This document shows, in pieces, positions 1-9,200 of a stretch of DNA of 64,000 nt (positions are counted from its first letter, which is position 1; every line of letters begins with the position of its first letter). The notes below the pieces were generated by a model. The model had not been told where the DNA came from. It worked only from the letters and a program-made list of their open reading frames with translations, and ran no database searches. A program made the position numbers and the translations under genes. Source of the DNA: CAZJBS01 sp964544475 (GTDB lineage: Bacteria > CLD3 > SB21); the NCBI GenBank assembly GCA_964544475.1, contig CAZJBS010000004.1, positions 62,001 to 126,000 of the forward strand, given 5' to 3'.

Positions 1-30
1 ACGATGCTCCACACGCGAGGTGATTCATGA
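1..30 (+). CDS. possible 3' end of an upstream gene (partial)
   Basis: A reading frame open from the first base ends in TGA at 28-30, overlapping the ATG of the next gene in an ATGA arrangement typical of translationally coupled operon genes. A second frame closes at 21-23, so the choice of frame is uncertain. Only nine codons are visible and the product cannot be identified. The catabolic context suggests another tryptophan/kynurenine-pathway gene upstream, but that is inference. Confidence 0.25.
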   Translation, partial: TMLHTRGDS

Positions 31-809
31 CCATCGATCTCTCCGGCAAACGCGCGCTGGTTTGCGGAAGCACGCAAGGCATCGGCCGGGCCGTGGCGAT
101 GGTCCTGGCGTCATGTGGGGCCGAAGTGATTTTGGTGGCAAGAAATGAAACCGCTTTGAACGATGTGCGCGGACGGTTGAAACCCGGGCCTCAACATGAT
201 TTCCTATGCGCGGATTTCCAAAGGCCCGATGAACTCAGGGAAAAACTGTCGGACTACTTCAAGAACAGCACTCCGGTTCACATTCTGCTCAACAATACCG
301 GTGGTCCGGCCGCCGGGCAGGCGATCGACGCGGCGAGTGATGCCTTTGAGACCGCCTTCCGCCAGCATCTGGTTTGCAATCAGATTCTGGCTCAGGCTGT
401 CGTGCCCGGCATGAAAGCCGCCGGCTACGGACGCATCGTGAATATCATTTCCACATCTGTCAAACAGCCGATTCGCCAACTTGGCGTATCCAATACGATT
501 CGCGGCGCGGTGGCCAGTTGGGCCAAGACCCTCGCGACCGAGCTTGGGCCTTTTGGAATCACTGTGAATAATGTTCTTCCCGGAGCGACTCGCACGGAAC
601 GATTGAACAGCCTCTTCGAAAATCGCGCCAGACAGAGCGGCAAGACACCGGACGACATCGCCAGGGAATGGCTCGCTGAGATTCCCGCCGGCCGATTCGC
701 CGAACCAGATGAGATCGCCCACGCCGTGGCGTTTCTTGTTTCGCCGCAAGCCGCCTACATTAATGGTGTGAATTTGCCGGTGGACGGCGGAAGACTGGGA
801 TGTCTTTGA
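27..809 (+). CDS. SDR family oxidoreductase, atypical active site (kynurenine-operon type)
   Basis: A 260-aa short-chain dehydrogenase/reductase with a Rossmann fold: GSTQGIG at residues 14-20 binds the dinucleotide, NNTGG is at 89-93, and there is a C-terminal PVDGG. The catalytic region reads IISTS (140-144) then VSNTIRG (154-160), so the usual Tyr-xxx-Lys is Ser155/Arg159 and standard SDR chemistry is doubtful. I know this SNTIRG subfamily from Bacteroidota kynurenine-degradation clusters next to kynureninase and 2-aminomuconate-semialdehyde dehydrogenase. The gene two places downstream is of that ALDH type, which fits. AGGTGA at 19-24 is a good ribosome site for ATG 27. The substrate is unknown. 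Confidence 0.85.
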   Translation: MTIDLSGKRALVCGSTQGIGRAVAMVLASCGAEVILVARNETALNDVRGRLKPGPQHDFLCADFQRPDELREKLSDYFKNSTPVHILLNNTGGPAAGQAIDAASDAFETAFRQHLVCNQILAQAVVPGMKAAGYGRIVNIISTSVKQPIRQLGVSNTIRGAVASWAKTLATELGPFGITVNNVLPGATRTERLNSLFENRARQSGKTPDDIAREWLAEIPAGRFAEPDEIAHAVAFLVSPQAAYINGVNLPVDGGRLGCL

Positions 810-856
810 ATTGAGAATAAGCCGGATTGAAGTCATAACGTCAAGGAACCGAACGA

Positions 857-1468
857 ATGTGTGACAAAACGGCGTACGATCCGTCGCCGCTTTTGCGGCA
901 GGTGTTTTCCGAGCACGTTCTTCGCTACGGCGATCCGGATATGCTGTATCATTTCGGCGAAGACGGCGACCCGTCGGAACGTCTTGATGTGTATGTCTGG
1001 CAGGTCAAACCGGACATCCCTGTGACCACGTTCAGCACTCTTGGCATGTCGGATCGTGCCATGACCGGATGCGAGCACCGTTGTGAACTCCACTGGACGA
1101 TCCGCGGTAAGATGGAAGATCACGAGGAAGCGGATGCCGCCGCTTTTCTGGCCAACCTGGCCATGTTCCCGTATTTGAAGGGAACGTATTTTGATTTCTG
1201 GCATGTCCTTCCCATGTTGCCGACTCTCCCATCTTTTCCGTCATGTTCAGCCGGATTGTTTCATCCCTCTTTTGTGGACGGCGGCTGGGACGCGTTGTCT
1301 GCGGGAATCACGACAGTCAAGATCCTCAATTTTGTGCCGCTGACGGCGGAAGAATGTCATGAAGCCCGAACAATGGGGGTTAATGCATTGTTATCGCGGC
1401 TGCAGGCGGAACGGGTCGATCTTTTTGTGGATCGGACCCAGCAAGTCCGCCAACCTTATGTCCATTGA
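857..1468 (+). CDS. suppressor-of-fused (SUFU) domain protein
   Basis: A 203-aa cytoplasmic protein with no signal peptide or membrane segment. The motif DVYVW near residue 50, followed by TTFSTLGMSDRAM around 60-72, is characteristic of the SUFU family (PF05076): a strand, then a GMSDR loop. Bacterial SUFU proteins are often immunity proteins against secreted nuclease-type toxins or stand-alone genes of unknown role. No toxin gene is visible nearby. It sits 47 bp after the SDR gene and 49 bp before the aldehyde dehydrogenase, in the same direction, so it is probably co-transcribed with catabolic genes, an odd location. The start ATG 857 has only a weak purine-rich stretch upstream. Confidence 0.7.
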   Translation: MCDKTAYDPSPLLRQVFSEHVLRYGDPDMLYHFGEDGDPSERLDVYVWQVKPDIPVTTFSTLGMSDRAMTGCEHRCELHWTIRGKMEDHEEADAAAFLANLAMFPYLKGTYFDFWHVLPMLPTLPSFPSCSAGLFHPSFVDGGWDALSAGITTVKILNFVPLTAEECHEARTMGVNALLSRLQAERVDLFVDRTQQVRQPYVH

Positions 1469-1517
1469 CACCGAAAAACCGGCGCATGGCATCGGACGGT
1501 GAAGTGAAAAATATTTG

Positions 1518-2963
1518 ATGGAAAAAATTCTCAACTACATCGACGGTGTTTTGGCGCCGGCCCTTTCCGGCCAGACCATTGAGGACTTCAATCCGGCTAC
1601 GGGAGACGTGTATGCCACACTGCCGGATTCCGAAACGCGCGATGTCGAAGCCGCCGTGAGCGCCGCGAGAAATGCTTTCCCCGCGTGGTCCGTGATGCGG
1701 GCCGAGGAGCGATCGCGACTCCTTCTGCGGATTTCACAACTCATCGACGAAAGACTCGACGCCCTGGCCCTCGCCGAGTCCATTGATAACGGGAAACCTG
1801 TGACATTGGCGCGTGAGGTGGACATCCCTCGATCGAGCAGCAATTTCTTTTTCTTTTCGACGGCCGTCATGCAAATGGCCTCCGAGTCGCACGCCACGGA
1901 TCAGCGCGCCATCAACTACACGCTGCGCCAACCGCTGGGTATCGTCGGGTGTATTTCCCCGTGGAATCTTCCCATGTATTTGTTCTCCTGGAAGATCGCG
2001 CCAGCGCTCGCGGCGGGAAACTGCGTCGTGGCCAAGCCATCCGAAATCACTCCCATGACGGCATTTCTGCTTTCGCAGATTTGTATGGAAGCCGGCCTGC
2101 CGCCGGGGGTTCTGAATATCGTCCATGGCTATGGACACAAGGTCGGCGCGGCCATAACCGCGCATCCGGACATCACGGCCATTTCCTTTACGGGCGGAAC
2201 AAAAACCGGCTCGGAAATCGCAAGGACCGCTGCGCCGTTGTTTAAGAAGCTATCGCTGGAACTCGGTGGCAAGAATCCCACGGTCATTTTTTCGGATTGC
2301 CGGTATGATGACATGCTTGACACTACGATCCGGTCTTCCTTTTCGAACCAGGGTGAAATTTGTCTGTGCGGCTCCAGGATTTTTGTCGAACGAAGTCTCT
2401 ACGCCAAATTTCGTGAAGACTTCGTGGCCCGCGTGCGGGGGCTCAGGGTGGGCGACCCGCAACAGGACGATACCGATCAGGGCGCCATCGTCTCGAAGTC
2501 GCATATGGAAAAGATCATGTATCACATTCAACTAGCCCAAAAGGAAGGAGGAAAGATCCTGTGTGGGGGTAAACCTGTGACGGTGCCGGGACGGTGCGCC
2601 AACGGATGGTTTGTCGCACCGACGGTAATTGAAGGCCTGCCTTTCGATTGCCGTACGAATCAGGAAGAAATATTCGGACCGGTCGTGACCCTCCTTCCGT
2701 TCGATTCGGAAGATGAGGTTCTGAACTATGCCAATGGTACGCCCTACGGACTCGCGTCGGTTATCTGGACGGAAAACCTGACCCGAGCCCATCGGTTAAG
2801 CGCTGCGATCAAGACCGGCATCGTGTGGATCAATTGCTGGATGCTCAGGGACTTAAGGACCCCATTTGGGGGTGTGAAGCAATCGGGTGTCGGCCGCGAG
2901 GGCGGATGGGAAGCCATGCGATTTTTTACGGAACCCAAGAATGTGTGTGTCCGAACCCAGTAA
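1518..2963 (+). CDS. aldehyde dehydrogenase, 2-aminomuconate semialdehyde dehydrogenase type
   Basis: A 481-aa NAD-dependent aldehyde dehydrogenase of full family length. It shows SPWNLP (oxyanion Asn ~150), FTGG (224-227), LELGGKNP (general base Glu ~248) and NQGEICLC with the catalytic Cys at ~282. The NQGEICLCGSRIFVERS stretch and C-terminal VWINCWMLRDLRTPFGG closely resemble ALDH8A1 and bacterial 2-aminomuconate/2-hydroxymuconate semialdehyde dehydrogenases, which oxidise the ring-cleavage product of the kynurenine and meta-cleavage pathways. With the upstream SDR this suggests the tail of a tryptophan (kynurenine) catabolic operon whose earlier genes lie outside the window. ATG 1518 is preferred over TTG 1515. 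Confidence 0.92.
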   Translation: MEKILNYIDGVLAPALSGQTIEDFNPATGDVYATLPDSETRDVEAAVSAARNAFPAWSVMRAEERSRLLLRISQLIDERLDALALAESIDNGKPVTLAREVDIPRSSSNFFFFSTAVMQMASESHATDQRAINYTLRQPLGIVGCISPWNLPMYLFSWKIAPALAAGNCVVAKPSEITPMTAFLLSQICMEAGLPPGVLNIVHGYGHKVGAAITAHPDITAISFTGGTKTGSEIARTAAPLFKKLSLELGGKNPTVIFSDCRYDDMLDTTIRSSFSNQGEICLCGSRIFVERSLYAKFREDFVARVRGLRVGDPQQDDTDQGAIVSKSHMEKIMYHIQLAQKEGGKILCGGKPVTVPGRCANGWFVAPTVIEGLPFDCRTNQEEIFGPVVTLLPFDSEDEVLNYANGTPYGLASVIWTENLTRAHRLSAAIKTGIVWINCWMLRDLRTPFGGVKQSGVGREGGWEAMRFFTEPKNVCVRTQ

Positions 2964-3078
2964 CCACACGCCCCTCGCGGTTTAAAAGAATAATCGTCTT
3001 CACGAATTTTGGGAAATCCAAACTGTCCTTCGTTACCCAAAGTGAGCCGGCGTTTTTGTCAGAACGCCAGAATCGCAT

Positions 3079-3747
3079 TCACAGTCGGCTATCAACCCAT
3101 TCCCTCACCACTCCCGCGGCTTCGACATAAGCGTCTTCCGTGTTCCGGCGACTGCGTTTGAGAATACGGAAACTGTGATCCGCCGTATCCAGGAAATGAA
3201 GCGCCGCGCGCGGGAGCTTACGGCAAACACCTTCCATCAGATGCCTTTCCGCCAGCGTGTCGCGTGTGCCGTTCAGAAAGAGCATGGGAATGGTCACGGC
3301 ACTCAGGTGATCGGCGCGATCCGTACCGGGTTTGCCGGGCGGATGCAGAGGAAACGAAAAACACACCAATCCGCGGACGTGGTCAAGCGGCGATTCGGAA
3401 GCCGCCGTGGACGTCATACGCCCACCGAAGGAATGGCCGCCGGCGAGCAGGATCAAATCGGGCGCCAACCGGCCGGCCGTGAGGACCGCCGTGCGCACCG
3501 TGGCCGTACACACAGGCTTGGAGTCTATGCGGCCTCTTTTTTCCATGAAAGGAAAATTGTAGCGCAGGGTCGCTATCCCCACATCCCCCAGTTGTTCGGC
3601 GATCGCGGTCATGTGGCGATGGCGCATGCCGGCGCCGGCCCCATGGGCCAATACCATCAAATGCGTCGCGTGATCAGGACGGAACAAAATCGCAGAAACA
3701 GAATCCCCCGGTGACGCCGAGTCAAAGGTCAATTCAAGTCTGATCAT
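3079..3747 (-). CDS. alpha/beta hydrolase, dienelactone-hydrolase/KANL3-Tex30 like
   Basis: A hydrolase of about 223 aa starting at MIRLELTF. The frame is open up to 3894, but that extension shows no family similarity. LAHGAGAGM supplies the oxyanion region, GHSFGG the nucleophile elbow Ser, LNGTRDTLA the acid Asp and DTADHSFR the catalytic His, which is the complete triad order of the alpha/beta hydrolase fold. Short proteins of this shape (PF20408, KANL3/Tex30-like) are cytosolic and of uncertain substrate. The gene is convergent with the aldehyde dehydrogenase, with a 115-bp gap. No strong Shine-Dalgarno is visible, so the exact start is open. Confidence 0.8.
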   Translation of the reverse strand: MIRLELTFDSASPGDSVSAILFRPDHATHLMVLAHGAGAGMRHRHMTAIAEQLGDVGIATLRYNFPFMEKRGRIDSKPVCTATVRTAVLTAGRLAPDLILLAGGHSFGGRMTSTAASESPLDHVRGLVCFSFPLHPPGKPGTDRADHLSAVTIPMLFLNGTRDTLAERHLMEGVCRKLPRAALHFLDTADHSFRILKRSRRNTEDAYVEAAGVVREWVDSRL

Positions 3748-3968
3748 GCCAATGCATCGTTTTGGGTTCGGGACATCTCCATGCACGTTCGGTGTGGAGA
3801 GGAGTCTGCGATAAGATATCGTTTGACGTTTGAATAGCCAAGAAGTATGTGAAGGCCTGATTGATCCATCCCATACCATTCCGGCGTCTTGCATGGCGTT
3901 GGACGGATTGGATTGCTATTTTCTCCGCCCATTCGTACGATTACATAAAGCCGTCGAAAGAAGAACGT

Positions 3969-4661
3969 ATGAAAATCGCCATCGTTTCGATTTTTGCCGT
4001 TGCCATGGCCTTTCTTGAGACTACAGTGGTCGTCTATCTGCGGGCCCTGTACTATCCTGGCGGTTTTGATTTCCCTCTCTCCGCCATGGACCCGTCCATG
4101 CTCAAAATCGAAGTCTTGAGAGAAGCGGCAACGCTCATTATGCTGCTAAACGTGGGATGGTTAAACGGGCGAAATCCATCCGAGAAACTGGCATGGTTCA
4201 TCTACAGTTTTGCCGTTTGGGATATTTTCTATTACGTCTTTCTGAAAGTTATTCTTGACTGGCCTTCTTCTCTCTTCTCCTGGGATATCTTGTTCCTTAT
4301 TCCCACGATGTGGGTCGGCCCGGTCCTCGCACCTCTGATCCTCTCGGCCACAATGATCTTGCTGGCACTCATGCTTCTATATTTCAAACGCACCGCAAGA
4401 CCGGCCGAGATACGAGGCGCCGAGTGGTTCCTGCTCATATTCGGTTCATTGATCGTGATTTTCACGTTTTGTCACGATTTCCTGTCATTCGGCTTGTCCC
4501 ACATGTCTTTCCGGCAGATGTGGGATTTGATCGTGCAAGGACAGTCATCGGCCCTGGCGTTCGGTTACATCCCGCGGGATTTTTCGTGGGTTTTATTTGG
4601 AGCGGGGGAATCCCTCTTGCTCTACGCCATTCTGCGTCTGGCGAAGCGAAAGGTTGAATGA
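3969..4661 (+). CDS. polytopic membrane protein of unknown function
   Basis: 230 aa, strongly hydrophobic. About six transmembrane segments can be seen, roughly at residues 2-22, 53-66, 79-100, 113-150, 163-185 and 205-225, with a basic C-terminus (LAKRKVE). No catalytic motif or family signature is recognised. The open frame runs back to TTG 3861, but that leader is hydrophilic and does not look coding. ATG 3969 follows an AAGAAG ribosome-binding sequence. It lies between divergent neighbours and appears to be a single-gene unit; its 3' end is convergent with the arylsulfotransferase-like gene. Confidence 0.65.
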   Translation: MKIAIVSIFAVAMAFLETTVVVYLRALYYPGGFDFPLSAMDPSMLKIEVLREAATLIMLLNVGWLNGRNPSEKLAWFIYSFAVWDIFYYVFLKVILDWPSSLFSWDILFLIPTMWVGPVLAPLILSATMILLALMLLYFKRTARPAEIRGAEWFLLIFGSLIVIFTFCHDFLSFGLSHMSFRQMWDLIVQGQSSALAFGYIPRDFSWVLFGAGESLLLYAILRLAKRKVE

Positions 4662-4693
4662 ATTCTTGGGCGGTCCGATTTCGGTCGCTCCGG

Positions 4694-6214
4694 TTATTTC
4701 GTAAAGATCATCTTTCTCGTTTTGCTGAAATCCCGTGTTTCCAGCCTGTAGAAATAGATACCCGTGGAGACCGTCTCGCCGCCATTGTTAAGACCGTCCC
4801 AGGTGACCGATTTGGATCCGGCTTCCTCAAAGCCCGACGCCAGTGTTCGCACTTCCTGACCCAGGATATTGAATACTCTCAACGTGACCATGCCCGGCTC
4901 CGACAGCTCAAAACGGATCGTGGTCGCGGGATTGAATGGATTTGGATAGTTTTGAAACAGATCCGGTTTGGTTGGCAAGTGTTTCGCTTCGTCAATATCC
5001 GTGACATAATCCGCCGGATAACGTAGCGCGCGCACCACCTCGCCACCGCGGTTGTAGCTCCACTGGGTCACGCCGGCTTGGTTCACCTCGAAAAGATATC
5101 CACTGGTGGATTCGACAATGAGTGTGTTACCGTTGGGCAGGCGTTGAACGCCGCCGAGATGATTGGAATAGAAGCCACTCGCTGTATAACTCCAGATGGG
5201 AGAGGTTGGCAGGTAGGCCGTGCCCGGCGTCCAGATGTAATGGCCTTCATTATCTATGGGAAGCTCGAGCTCGACGATCATCGACGTGCCCTGCCCTTCC
5301 CGGTTATTAAAAGCCATGACATGACCGGCTCCCGGCAGACTGTCCGCCACCCATACGGCGCAATGAACGACGTTGAAGACCTGGCTGCCCGGGGCGTCGT
5401 AATTGGCCGGCCTGCCCCATCGGTACAAAATATCCCCGCCATGACCGCTGTTGCCGCCGGTATGCCCGGCCGCTTCCAACGTCGTCGTACTGTGATCGAT
5501 GATGTAGATTTCGTCCAATTCGTGGGAAGAGATGACGATTTCATCGCGCTCGGGATTGTAGCTGATTCCATTGATGTGAAGCCAGTCTCCGGAGCCGGCG
5601 CTTTCCACGTTGATATCGAAAAGTTCGGGATGATCCGCGACCACACCGTAGTTGTCTTTGGTCGGATCGAAATCCTGGATCAGGTGATCCCACGCATGCC
5701 ATTGCCAGACGATCGTCCCGCCGTTCGTGCCATTTGGCTGCACTTCGATGATGTGATCGGGCCAAATGGGCGCGCTATGATTCAACCCAGCCTGCACGGC
5801 CTCCGCGGCGGTTTTGAGTTCCCAGGCGATCATCAGTACGTTGCCGTTGGGCATCGGTTCAATGTCATGATGCGCCCGGTAGGTCGTGCTGGCATACGTG
5901 TATTCCCACATGAGCGTATTGTCCCATGCGCGTTTCTCGACAACACCCTGGGCGCCACCGCCATTCAGCGAAGTTCCGGAGGATACCGCCGTTCTCAAAA
6001 GGTCGCCATTCGGCAGCAAGTACGCCGAATAACCACCGTTGCGATTGGACGTCCACGTGTGTATCACCGTGTTGTTCATGTTTACCATATACGCGTACTT
6101 GGTGTTATTGGGACAAAATACCGTATTGCCCTGAAATGCCTGCGCAAAAATGGTCGTGGTAAACATCGTCCACAATACCAACACGACCACACGGTCGCGG
6201 CGAAACAAAATCAT
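4694..6214 (-). CDS. arylsulfotransferase (ASST)-like secreted protein with T9SS type A sorting domain
   Basis: 506 aa. An N-terminal signal peptide (about residues 1-26, ending FAQA) precedes a beta-propeller-like region of ASST type: GNTVFCPNNTKYAYMVN, repeated LLPNGDLL / MPNGNVLM / LPNGNTLI blade motifs, and H-rich stretches (HDIEPMPNGN, HINGISYNPERDEI). Characterised ASSTs transfer sulfate between phenols through a catalytic His, but Bacteroidota homologues are mostly uncharacterised. Residues ~415-506 are a T9SS sorting domain (NYPNPFNPATTIRFEL, ILGQEV, GIYFYRL, KMIF), so the protein is probably exported across the outer membrane and anchored or released. It is first of three adjacent T9SS cargo genes on this strand. 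Confidence 0.85.
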   Translation of the reverse strand: MILFRRDRVVVLVLWTMFTTTIFAQAFQGNTVFCPNNTKYAYMVNMNNTVIHTWTSNRNGGYSAYLLPNGDLLRTAVSSGTSLNGGGAQGVVEKRAWDNTLMWEYTYASTTYRAHHDIEPMPNGNVLMIAWELKTAAEAVQAGLNHSAPIWPDHIIEVQPNGTNGGTIVWQWHAWDHLIQDFDPTKDNYGVVADHPELFDINVESAGSGDWLHINGISYNPERDEIVISSHELDEIYIIDHSTTTLEAAGHTGGNSGHGGDILYRWGRPANYDAPGSQVFNVVHCAVWVADSLPGAGHVMAFNNREGQGTSMIVELELPIDNEGHYIWTPGTAYLPTSPIWSYTASGFYSNHLGGVQRLPNGNTLIVESTSGYLFEVNQAGVTQWSYNRGGEVVRALRYPADYVTDIDEAKHLPTKPDLFQNYPNPFNPATTIRFELSEPGMVTLRVFNILGQEVRTLASGFEEAGSKSVTWDGLNNGGETVSTGIYFYRLETRDFSKTRKMIFTK

Positions 6215-6255
6215 AATCGTCCTCTCCGTAATTCATGAACATGATGTAAAAACTA

Positions 6256-9200
6256 TTACTTAATCAAAAGCATTTTCCTGGACTTGGTGAAATGCGCCGT
6301 CTCAAGCCGAAATAGATAGATGCCGCTCGAAACCATCCCGCCGGTGTCGTTCCGTCCGTCCCATACGACGGTTTTGTACCCGGCGGTTTCAATCGCGGCA
6401 ACCAGAGTCCGCACTTCCTGCCCGAGCATATTGTAAATCCTCAACGCGACCGGGCCGGCGTCCTTCAGTTCATACTTTATAGTCGTACTCGGATTGAAGG
6501 GATTGGGATAATTGGCATGAAGTGCGTATCGGGTCGGGAGCGCCTCGCCCGGATCAACTCCCACGATGTCTTCCACGCGCAACCGGATCACGGGATGCTC
6601 ATACACCGGGTTTTCAGGATCATTGCTCAACACCGCGACGGTCGTCACGTAGGTGCCGGCAGACAGCCCTGTGGCATTCACTTTCACTTTGACGACCAGT
6701 GAATCCGCCGGCTCCACGATGCCGTTGGCAGGTTCCTGCATCAGCCAATCGGCGCCGCCAGCTGTGATCGAACTTATGTTCAACGGTCCGCTTCCCATAT
6801 TACGAATGGCATACGTCGAACTGTCCGTTTCGCCAACATGAACATCAAAGAAGACCGTATCGACGAAAATGGTTATGAAGGGTATCCCGACGGCTTCCGC
6901 TCGCAGAACGACGTTTTGACTCCCACTGGCCGCATCGCTCAAAATGGCAACCGTGTCCACATAATACCCGATATAGACGGTTGAAAAGACGATCGGGACG
7001 TCCCGATGTCCGGAAGCCGGCACATCAAAATTGGTTCCTCCGAGAATCTCGAATTCTCCGGTGCCCGTGAACATGTTCGTCACGTGGAGAGTATCCGTCC
7101 CGATATTGGTGATCCGGAATGACATCGTGTCTGCGTACGTTGCAAACACACCGCCAAAATCCAACGTATCGGGATCAACGGAAATTTGCGGATAGGTGGA
7201 ACCAAGTCCGAGTACGTCGGCATTCGTCAGAACGATTTCAGCCGCACCACCGGCCGGGTTCACCGTATTGACGCCGCTGGGCCACACCCCATCGGCATCC
7301 GTGGCAAACGCCACGATCCCGCCCGTGGCCAGCGAACGCCGCTCAACTCTCCGAATACCTTCCGGCAGGGCATTGGGCACAACCAGTCCGAAGGCTCCAT
7401 CGATGCTGTTGACGCTATTGGCATAAAACGCGGCGTAACTGTTGCCGGTGGTGTTGGCTGAGCCGTCGCTCTCGATGAACGTGCCGGACACCGGCCGCTG
7501 CGTGCCATCCACATGGTCATATACAAATACAAAATCCTTGGGACCCGCCGTGGATGAACAGCGAAGGCCTGTGCCGGTCGTGTCACCCGGCACAGCGGCC
7601 AATTTGACCACACGGATGGAATCGGTCGTCGTCACACGTGTTGCAATCGTCGTACCCGATGCGCCATCATTGAGCGCCAGTCGTGGAAAAAGGTACTTCC
7701 CCGGAACAAACCTGGCATTGCCGGTCGGTTCGGTTGCAAACCACCCTTCATACGACCCGTCAGCTCCGGTCGTAAACGTACCGTAATTGCCGGCCGTGGC
7801 CAGACTTGGGTTCGTCGTTCTGACAAAGTCGCCCGAAGCGGACACGAACAGACAGTTGCCGGCGCCACTGGTCGTCGCAGCATCCGCCGACGTCACAATC
7901 TGATTGGTGAAACGATAGGTGGCAACGGGCAGCAGGCCGGTAAGCCGTAAACGGAAAGCGTAAGGTATGCGATTTGAATTTGTGCCGTTTTGTCCTTCGA
8001 TATATTCGGGCAATAACACGGTCTGCACTTCGACGCCATTCCCAAGAAGACCGACGCTGTCCGGCGTGCCGGCATCATGGTGTATGAGCATGAAACCCTG
8101 GCGTGTTCCGCTGGATGACGGATGAAATCGGACGCCAATGCGAACACTATCGTCCGGATTCAACGGCCACGGTCCGACGGCTTGAGTTGAAAAATCCTCG
8201 CCGTTGACGAATGCCAGACTATCGATGACCAGGGCCGCGCTTCCGGTATTACGAAGGGTTACCGTGTCCGTCTTGGAAAGACCGATCTGCACTAGCCCAA
8301 ACGATAATTCGAGAGGCGCCACGGACAGGTCGCCCCACAGGCCCTCGCCGTCGAGCGGAATGGAATCGGGCGATGACGCGCCGTTGTGCACAAGGACAAT
8401 TTCGGCTGAGAGATTCCCGGATGCCGTCGGGTGAAATACGACATGCAGCCACGCGCTGTCGCCCGGAGGAAGACCAACCGGGGCCATTTCGACGATGCTG
8501 AACTGAACCGTGTCGGTGGACAGCCATTCGCTCACCGTCAATTGCCCATCACCGGTATTCTTGAGCAGCAGACTGTCGGTACGGCTTTCGTTCAATCGGA
8601 CACCGCCAAACGACAACGTGGACGGGGAGATCAACAGGCCGGGCGCGACGCCCGTTCCGCTGAGCGACACGGTATCCGGTGACGTCGGACCGTTGTGCGT
8701 GAAGATCAGAAGACCGGCGTGACTGCCGGTGGTTGTGGGATGGAATGTCGTGTGAAAAATTACACTGTCGCCGACGGCCACATCCGTGGGCGCCGACTCT
8801 GCGACGCCAAACTCCGACAAGTTGTCCAGCGTCAAACCGGTGATGGTGAGAAGCGCGTTGCCGGTATTACGGATCACCGTGGAGTCGGAAACCGACATAC
8901 CCACGACCACCTGACCGAAAGTCAATGAAGACAGCGAGGCATCAAAAGCCGGGGCAACGCCGGTGCCAGCCGCCACGACCGTGTCAGGGGATGTCATTCC
9001 ACTGTGTGTGAAGATCAGGAAAGCCTGCTGGAATCCGGAAACCTGGGGAGAAAAAGTCACATGAATCCACGTACTGTCGCCAGGCGCCAGAGTTATCGGT
9101 GTCGTATCCTCGATGATGAAGATCGATGCCGAAGACGCCAGATCGGTAATGGAGAGATTCATGCTCCCGGGATTGCTCACTACAAAACTGTCCGTTTCAG

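Noticed and set aside
3049..3068. GGCGTT...AACGCC inverted repeat between convergent genes as a terminator
   Set aside because: Only a 6-bp stem with a long loop and no T-run on either side.
5078..6238. 386-codon plus-strand open frame opposite the arylsulfotransferase-like gene
   Set aside because: It is the complement of a gene with a clear signal peptide, repeats and sorting domain; its own translation is His/Arg/Asp-rich with no domain.
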